A DNA stretch of 64,000 bases from contig JAYKXP010000070.1 of NCBI GenBank assembly GCA_037176845.1, positions 62,001 through 126,000 on the forward strand. The letters run 5' to 3'. Under the pieces are notes generated by a model, which was not told where the DNA came from, searched no databases, and saw only the letters and a program-made list of their open reading frames with translations. Source of the stretch: Paramarasmius palmivorus. Its lineage: Eukaryota; Basidiomycota; Agaricomycetes; Agaricales; Marasmiaceae. Below, piece after piece: positions 58,154 through 64,000 of this stretch. The stretch's first letter is position 1. Every line of letters starts with the position of its first letter. The position numbers and the translations under genes are program-made.

Positions 58154-59036
58154 CAGAGGCTATCTTCACGCCAGCACCAACGCGAACAGGAATGGATATA
58201 ATTCATTAGGGATAGGAATGGGACAGAACTACATTCCCGAGGCCCCAGCTGTGAGTGCGGGCTCTGTTCACAGAACAATCACGGTCAGTGGAGGTTTTAG
58301 TGGAAGGAGCGTAAGGACCACACCATACCCGCGCCCAAACGTCGAGCCTCATGGCAGAATGGGTGGTTCATCTCTTCAAGGTCAAGGTTCGCAGTCGGAT
58401 GTTTCTACTGGAAACAGTGCGAACAGGATGGTCACTGAGAATTTGCCTTCAGACGACACAAGAACGGCTAAAGCGAGCCATAGCAGGAGATATCAGGAAG
58501 TGGCGTTTGTGTGTCCTGTTCCGGGGTGTGGGAGTACGTTTACTAGGAGTTTTAATTTGAAGGGTGAGTGTGTTTCTTGGCTTGTTGGGGTCTTATGAGC
58601 GTGCGCTAATTGGGCTTCTTGGGATAGGCCATATAAGATCACACAACGAAGAGAAGCCGTTTATTTGCGGTTGGCCTGGATGTGGAAAGGGTTTCGCCAG
58701 ACAGCATGATTGCAAGCGACATGAACAGCTCCATACGAATTATAGACCGTTCACGTGCGAAGGATGTCAGAAGCCATTTGCGAGGATGGATGCGTTGAAC
58801 AGGCACTGTGAGTGTTTCAAGCGTTCGAGGATCTGTGTTTGTACTGAACAGTGTCGATAGTGCGTTCTGAAGGAGGAGCGGAATGTCAACGCGTGCTCGA
58901 GCAGAATGGGGGTTCAGCAGCAGGGTCGCCGCCGATACCGATAGCCATATCTGCTGGTGGGACAAAGCTCGAGCAACAGGATGCATGGAAGATGGAGGAA
59001 AGGTGGCCCAGCGCTGGGTTGAGTGTTGCCCTATGA
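57947..59036 (+). CDS. Truncated Crz1-like zinc-finger gene (gene J), possibly the 3' half of a kinase fusion
   Basis: If it starts at the Met of [18 protein letters not shown], exons 57947-58145, 58210-58563, 58628-58807 and 58861-59036 give 302 aa. It shares with gene I the RTKSDG/RSRSDG piece, [17 protein letters not shown] ([17 protein letters not shown] in I), [11 protein letters not shown], all three fingers and the end [14 protein letters not shown]. Most of the 700-residue N-terminal region of I is missing, along with an insert after TKLEQQ-type residues. DNA just before 57947 is CT-rich (CCAATCTCTTTTCCAGGTTTCCCTCCCTCACC) and could be an own promoter/leader. The frame upstream is, however, open back into the kinase, so an independent gene and a fusion are both possible. 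Confidence 0.7.
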
Positions 59037-59165
59037 TGCGTACAGAAAGACGTTCTTCTTTTTTTGTTCGCTTCGCCATCTCCTGTGTTTTGTGTTGTGT
59101 TTGTCATTATATTATTATCGCTATTTCCTGCTTCCCGTTCTCCGTTTCCCTCTCTATTATCTATT
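58455..59165 (+). repeat. Duplicated 3' part of the Crz1-like gene, derived copy
   Basis: Matches 54890-55700 across exons, both introns and the 3' UTR. A stretch of about 60 bp present in I (between the codons for [11 protein letters not shown]... and PIPI) is deleted here. Confidence 0.8.
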
Positions 59166-59541
59166 ACTCAGCAGAACATTGAGCATCCCGCACCAAGTAA
59201 GTCACGACCAATCCAAACATTGTACGTCTGATATGATTTTGCTCATTCGTCTACTATGGCTCAAGCTAACAAATCTCAGGTACGTCAAATCGAAATATTT
59301 AGGCCAGGTTTGCATACGGGCGTTTCAATAGATACCAAGACAGGAACTGTGGTGATCGTGTTACACGGAACATAGATAGGGGCGACGACAATAAAATGTA
59401 CAGCATATTATACATGGTCCGGGGAGCAAGATAGAACCAGAATTTGCACGGTCGTTACAACGAATCCACAGAAGGCAGTAACCAACGGGGAATACATCAG
59501 CCAACCAGGTCGTTTGTCGAGTAAAAGCAGACATACCTAAA
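59037..59541. other. convergent region between gene J and the membrane-protein gene
   Basis: 3' UTR of J followed by unassigned sequence; nothing else seen. Confidence 0.5.
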
Positions 59542-61244
59542 TCATCCTATGTGAGGGATGAAAGTGGTCCATCGGACGATTCGATATGTGCTCGGAGACA
59601 AGTCTCGGAGTGTCATAAATGCAATGACAATTAGAGCGACCCGTAAGACGGCGTACGCAAAGCAAAGGACAATCATGACGATAAAGAACGCCACTCGTAT
59701 CGAGTGTCCTGCTGAACGATTGAACTTGCTGTAATACCCATGCAGGAGCGCCATTGGAACAGGGGCAGCTGCAACCGCAACTGCTGATATCCGCCAGAGC
59801 ACTTGTTCGGTATGTGTCGGGAATCGGGAAACCCACGGAATGCAGTGGATGGCGCCAAAGAGAGCTGCGATTCCATAGCCGGCAATGTAAAGGTGGAGAG
59901 GATCATCATCTATTCCAGAGGAGATTGGAATGACGAGGGCATTGTCATCCCTGTCTGTGAGGATTCGGGAGCATACAATGAATATGTGGACCAGGATCCA
60001 TAATGGAAGGAGTAGCAGTCGGACCAGTATATTGCCAAAGGGCGAAAGGTATTCGACGATTGCGCCAACCCACTCCCAGCACGTACTCCAGGTCTTTGCC
60101 ACCCAACTCCTGTTATCTTCTTCCTTCTCAATCGTAGATCTCTCCTTCTGCCGCCAATACACTCGAACTGGATGCCTGACCCGGAGGGGCTTGTTCCACC
60201 ATAGAAAATACGTGCCAAAGTTAAGAACGGCAAAGCCGACGGTAATGATCTCGAGTCTCGTGATGGTCAGTCCTTCCATTGCACGAACGATGACATGGAG
60301 GATAAACCAGGTGGTTTGGATGACGGCGATGCTCTTCGTGATAACGTCGGCGTGGCTTCTGTCCTTGATCTCGTCTTCTGTAAGGGTGATGTATCCATTG
60401 ATAATAAGATATTCTAGGAGACAGCGTCCTCGGGGTAGGGTAGTGTGCTTCGGATTGAAATGAATACATGAATGTTCCGTAGTAGAACCAAAACCTACCG
60501 TTTCTTCGTTCTTCTGTTCTTGATTTGATGAGTTCAACAATGTCTTTGGTGCACCATCAGATCCCAGTGTTGCACCTTGTACAATGTCTGCTTCCCTTTC
60601 CTGCTCAGTACTGGTATCAACGTAACGATGACAACAATTTTAATAGAGTTACCTCATTCTCCCTCTCCGGCCACCCAAAAACTTCTTGCAACTTTGCATG
60701 TCGTTTGCTTATGCGCTCCCAGTACTCACAATCCGTCCCCCCCTCATCATGATCATCTCCGAGGTAACCGCAAAACTTGTCGCCATCGTAGAGGGCAAAA
60801 CCTCCCATGATCACAAAAAATCCATGTGTTATGCCCCACCCGTGCTCTAATACAAACCATCAGCTACGACAACAGTGCTCAAAGTAGATACACACCCTTG
60901 AACTTCTTGCCAATCATCTTTGCCCTCTTTCGCTGTCTCATCGCCCATAAGACCATGAACTCTGGTACAAGGAGCGCAATGACCATCAATTCCACGTTTT
61001 GATAAAACACGACTGCTGGATGCCATGGCTCCCCTTTTCGATTTTTCACTTTTGGAATGTTGGGATGAATAGCGACCCAAGTGCAGATAAATATCACAGA
61101 GAGGCAGCTCCAGACGATCTCACTGGTAGTACGACATTTGTTGATGTCAATGCATTCACCAGTTATGGGATCAAAGGCTGCAGGGTCGCTGGACGTGGCA
61201 GCGGAAGTGCTGGATACGATAGGCCTCGCGAGAGCGTAGAGCAT
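59542..61244 (-). CDS. Polytopic membrane protein of an agaricomycete-expanded family (534 aa)
   Basis: Exons 61244-60896, 60846-60653 and 60603-59542. The N-terminal luminal piece FDPITGECIDINKCRTTSEI is followed by membrane segments (VWSCLSVIFICTWVAIHPNI; ELMVIALLVPEFMVLWAM), EHGWGITHGFFVIMGGFALY, then ITLTEDEIKDRSHADVITKS, a segment VIQTTWFILHVIVRAMEGL, and ITVGFAVLNFGTYFLWWNKP. The last third has at least four further hydrophobic stretches. The combination CTWVAxHPNIP ... THGFFxxMGGF ... EIxDRSxxD ... FxxxxYxLWWNKPL is a recurrent, uncharacterised mushroom family. The second intron acceptor (CTGAG|CAG) is chosen because it restores the frame. Start chosen at the first ATG before the family motif; an earlier exon cannot be excluded. 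Confidence 0.78.
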
Positions 61245-63617
61245 GAGCACTGGAGAACGAAGTGAACGGAATCTTGCAGACTTTATCCATTAGAGGGCGT
61301 AGTACATGCGTTGAGCATGCTCAGGCCGGACACTTCGGTGGAGAGTATGGCTGAGTAAACGAGGTATCGGCGTGTCAGAGAAGCTGCCAAGCATAACGAT
61401 GCGTATTTCGGGAGCCCCAGAATGAACGCTAATCGCTACGGTAATTCAGGTACAGTTCGATCATGTTCATATGCTCGCTCGCCTACTGAATCGTTTGGTA
61501 TCGTTGGGATGCCTTCCTTTCCTTTGAATCATAGATCTAGGCGAATTAGCGACCTGCGCTTGTATAGCTTGTGTTCATGATGCCGGTACCTACGAAGGTA
61601 ACAATGTGTTCATACTAATGGTATCGGAATCAAAAAATTACAACGTACGGTAATTCGGTTACAGAAGTTCTGTATCATGAACTTGATGAGGAAACATCCA
61701 TGTCAGGGACTAGTGCTTCAAGTCACCTGAACCAGGAATAGAGATATCGCTGGAGATTAGCGCCATTAGATTTCCGAAAAGTAGAGTATGTACTCACAGC
61801 GAGCCAACGAACAATTCGTGCGTCAAGGGATGTCAATGCGTTTTTGAACAGCGATCATTATTAACCTGGTGAGTGACCGATCGATGCACAACTTGGATGT
61901 GCGAGGTGTTCTCCAAGAAGAATGCGACAGCTGAAACCCCCGAAGCGAAAGAGACAGCAGATTCGTGATATTTTCAAAGATTGAGTGTGTGTAATGGTGT
62001 AGATCCTTGAGGTAGCTTTCTGCAACCTACACATTACTATGAGGCTGTCCCCTCCGAAGTTGTCACTGCATCTCTCTGCGGATGGACCTGGAGTCGCTGG
62101 ATTATGAGATTCAGCTGGAAAGAGACGGTGAACAGGTCACTACCTACATCTCATCAGGCCTTCGTGAACTCGGGGTGGTGGCCACCGCCGAGACATTTGA
62201 GGTCAGCGATGCATCAGAACAACCAAGTTGGCCAAAAGTGCAGTGGTCGTGGTGTGAAAGAACGCGTCGATGCCGTGGGAAACGATGTTGACGACAATTT
62301 GAACGGCGACATGCATACCTCCGTTTTCTTTTCTCTTTGCCTGATCTCTGGTCAAAGGACGCTGAGGACGTTTTTTTTTCTGAACCATTTGGTAGGGCCT
62401 CATACCTTTACGCTTCGTATTGTTGGCTAACTTTCATTGTATACGTAGAAACACCTCGACGGTCTAGCCTTCAAGTCCTACACAAGTTCATGGAAGATTT
62501 TGGCTGGGCCTACAGCTCGAAGAATGGGAGGGGGCGGCAGCCCCGACAGAACTACTTACAACTCGAGTCTCTTTCTAACTCAAGCTTTAGACCAATCCCG
62601 ATCTAAGCCTTGATCGCGACCGAGTATAGTTGAACGTACTGCAATGTAGCCTACGTGGCTTTCGTATAGGATTTTAAGCCATTATGCATTTATGCATGGA
62701 GGGCATATTACATACGTTACTCGAGCCGGAGACTGCAAGTAAACGAGGTATATGGAGCGTGTGGTATTGTCGTGTACCGGAAATGAGCCTGCAGTTGATC
62801 ATGACGCTGGCCTGCGGGAAACTTGAAGGTTTCCTGCAAAGATTTGAGTCGCTTGACGACACCGCAGGATAGCTTTGTATTCCAGCTGTTTCTATTATCG
62901 TAGGCCGTTTTAATTTTTTAGAAAGACAGTGTATGCTGACAAAGAAGCTCCAAGCTGGACCAGCACGCTCACTTGCTGTAATCGCAACCGGATATGGTGC
63001 AGAACTTGAGGCAGACGTAGTAGAGTGAGAGTCGTCACAACTTCGAGAGCTCAGAGCGGCCTAGGATAATAGAAATAGCTGTCATGCAACGAGACCAAAA
63101 AAAAAAAAAGAACGAGTCGTCTTCGCGTCTTGAATTCTCCCGAGTGAAGCTTCCTTTTCGGGCAATACTTCCTGTCTTCAAACCACCATGCGTCTCCATC
63201 TGAATTCCAGGATTTTGCAATCTCAGCCCTTCAAGACAGTTCTTATAACTTGTTGATGCGCGTATTCTTGTAAGTGACTACAATTCATATGTATGTTACA
63301 ACTAATATCAACTCGAGTTTTAGAGAAGACTTCGAGCACGAGCATTCAGAGCGTTCATATCAAGCGTGCCTCGAGCGATTGAGTCTGCCTAGGGGAGACT
63401 ATCAGAGCGTCCAGTTTCAATCACTTACACTTGCGCTACTATTATCCAACAAATATCCAGAGAGACGTCAGCTCTAGGTGTTTATGGTACGTGGTCAACC
63501 TTCAAACGGTGTTCCGTATTACTCAAGCGCTCGTGGAATAGACGCAGACACTCAGAACTTCCTCTTCAAGTCGGGGCTGTGGCCTTCACGTGCTCGACAG
63601 CTTTTACTTGCCTTTTC
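61245..63617. other. intergenic, nothing recognised
   Basis: About 2.4 kb with short frames only (for example 62104-62430, 62684-62872), none with a known motif. An A12 run lies at about 63099. From about 63530 it matches the upstream DNA of the first kinase. Confidence 0.4.
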
Positions 63618-64000
63618 ATGAGCTATAGCGTTGAAGACGAGTTGAGGCTTCTCCAACTACTATTCCGGAACGAACAAGCCTATCGAAGACTACTAGAGCA
63701 AACAGGAACTGAGGCACAGTCGTCATTGGATTGGCTGCAGCAGGCACGGACCTTTCGTTTCTAGTGACGGTTTACAGCTCACAGCTCGCAACCCTCAACT
63801 AGCTAATCGATGCTCCAGCAATCTCGACTAGCTTACGAGCTTCAATATGCCAAACGATGGTTCGCCTGTCGAAAAACTCGGGCCTTTGCCCGAGTTGCTT
63901 AACGATTGGGGGCGTGACCAGACTTGGAGAACATCCCGTTGACGGTGGTGGGTTTGGTGACATCTGGAAAGGGCGGCTTGAAGGTGTCGATGATCAGCTA
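63618..64000 (+). CDS. Second TKL-like kinase copy, 5' part (cut by window end)
   Basis: Exon 1 (63618-63743) encodes MSYSVEDELRLLQLLFRNEQ and YRRLLEQTGTEAQSSLDWLQ, as in the kinase at 56284. The next exon begins at about 63806 with LIDAPAISTSLRASICQTMV and reaches the glycine loop VDGGGFGDIWKG before the window ends. The intron between them starts with GC (CAG|GCACGG) where the first copy has CAG|GTATAG, and ends CAACTAG. The TAG there is the acceptor, not a nonsense codon in the exon. Whether the rest is intact cannot be seen. Confidence 0.65.

Noticed and set aside
63786..63830. Apparent nonsense codon TAG in the second kinase copy
   Set aside because: By comparison with the first copy (CAACCAG|CTGATC) the TAG is the intron acceptor CAACTAG|CTAATC, so it is not in the coding sequence.
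1..64000. Transposons, CRISPR arrays, rRNA genes, biosynthetic gene cluster
   Set aside because: No transposase, reverse transcriptase, LTR pair, spaced repeat array, rRNA or core biosynthetic enzyme was seen in any frame.

Overview
The window is nuclear DNA of a filamentous basidiomycete, most likely a mushroom-forming agaricomycete. The genes are dense and broken by many introns of about 40-70 nt with GT..AG borders and branch-poor short acceptors. Several families are typical of agaricomycetes: a NACHT P-loop protein with the N-terminal 'GAFNLVQGNQFNN'-type motif, BTB and MYND proteins, TKL-like kinases, a polytopic membrane-protein family, and a small secreted cysteine-rich protein. I cannot name the species. 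All coordinates of split genes are spans; exon borders were worked out by hand and, where given, the exon lengths add up to a whole number of codons.

Left part (0.4-28 kb): a NACHT NTPase with a C-terminal membrane segment (-); housekeeping genes PGS1 (+, cardiolipin pathway), ATM1 (-, mitochondrial ABC exporter), a small secreted 10-Cys protein (+), a coiled-coil protein (+), CWC2 (+, splicing) and TMA46 (-, translation). Then a C2H2 protein (+), a BTB protein (-), two tandem paralogous disordered nuclear-type proteins (+), a split tRNA-Leu(AAG), and a DUF4140/DUF4139 protein (-).

Middle part (29-47 kb): a lineage-specific cluster of small two-finger zinc-finger genes. Three different genes (types B, C, D) lie in order at 30-34 kb and again (E, F, G) at 37-41 kb, offset by about 6.9 kb, so a three-gene block was duplicated in tandem. 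A further inverted relative of D/G (H) lies at 46-47 kb. All of them, the lone gene at 16 kb, and the two Crz1-like genes further right share one intron at the same place and phase inside the first finger.

Right part (42-64 kb): a long disordered protein (+), a MYND zinc-finger protein with two consecutive micro-exons (+), a full Crz1-like three-finger transcription factor with a 3.2 kb upstream region (+), a TKL-like kinase whose reading frame runs without a stop into a truncated duplicate of the Crz1-like gene (possible kinase/zinc-finger chimera), a polytopic membrane protein (-), and the 5' part of a second kinase copy cut by the window end.

Three otherwise intact genes (PGS1, ATM1 and the second paralog at 22-24 kb) each contain what looks like a single-base frame break next to a short homopolymer. 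In essential single-copy genes this suggests residual assembly indels more than true inactivation.
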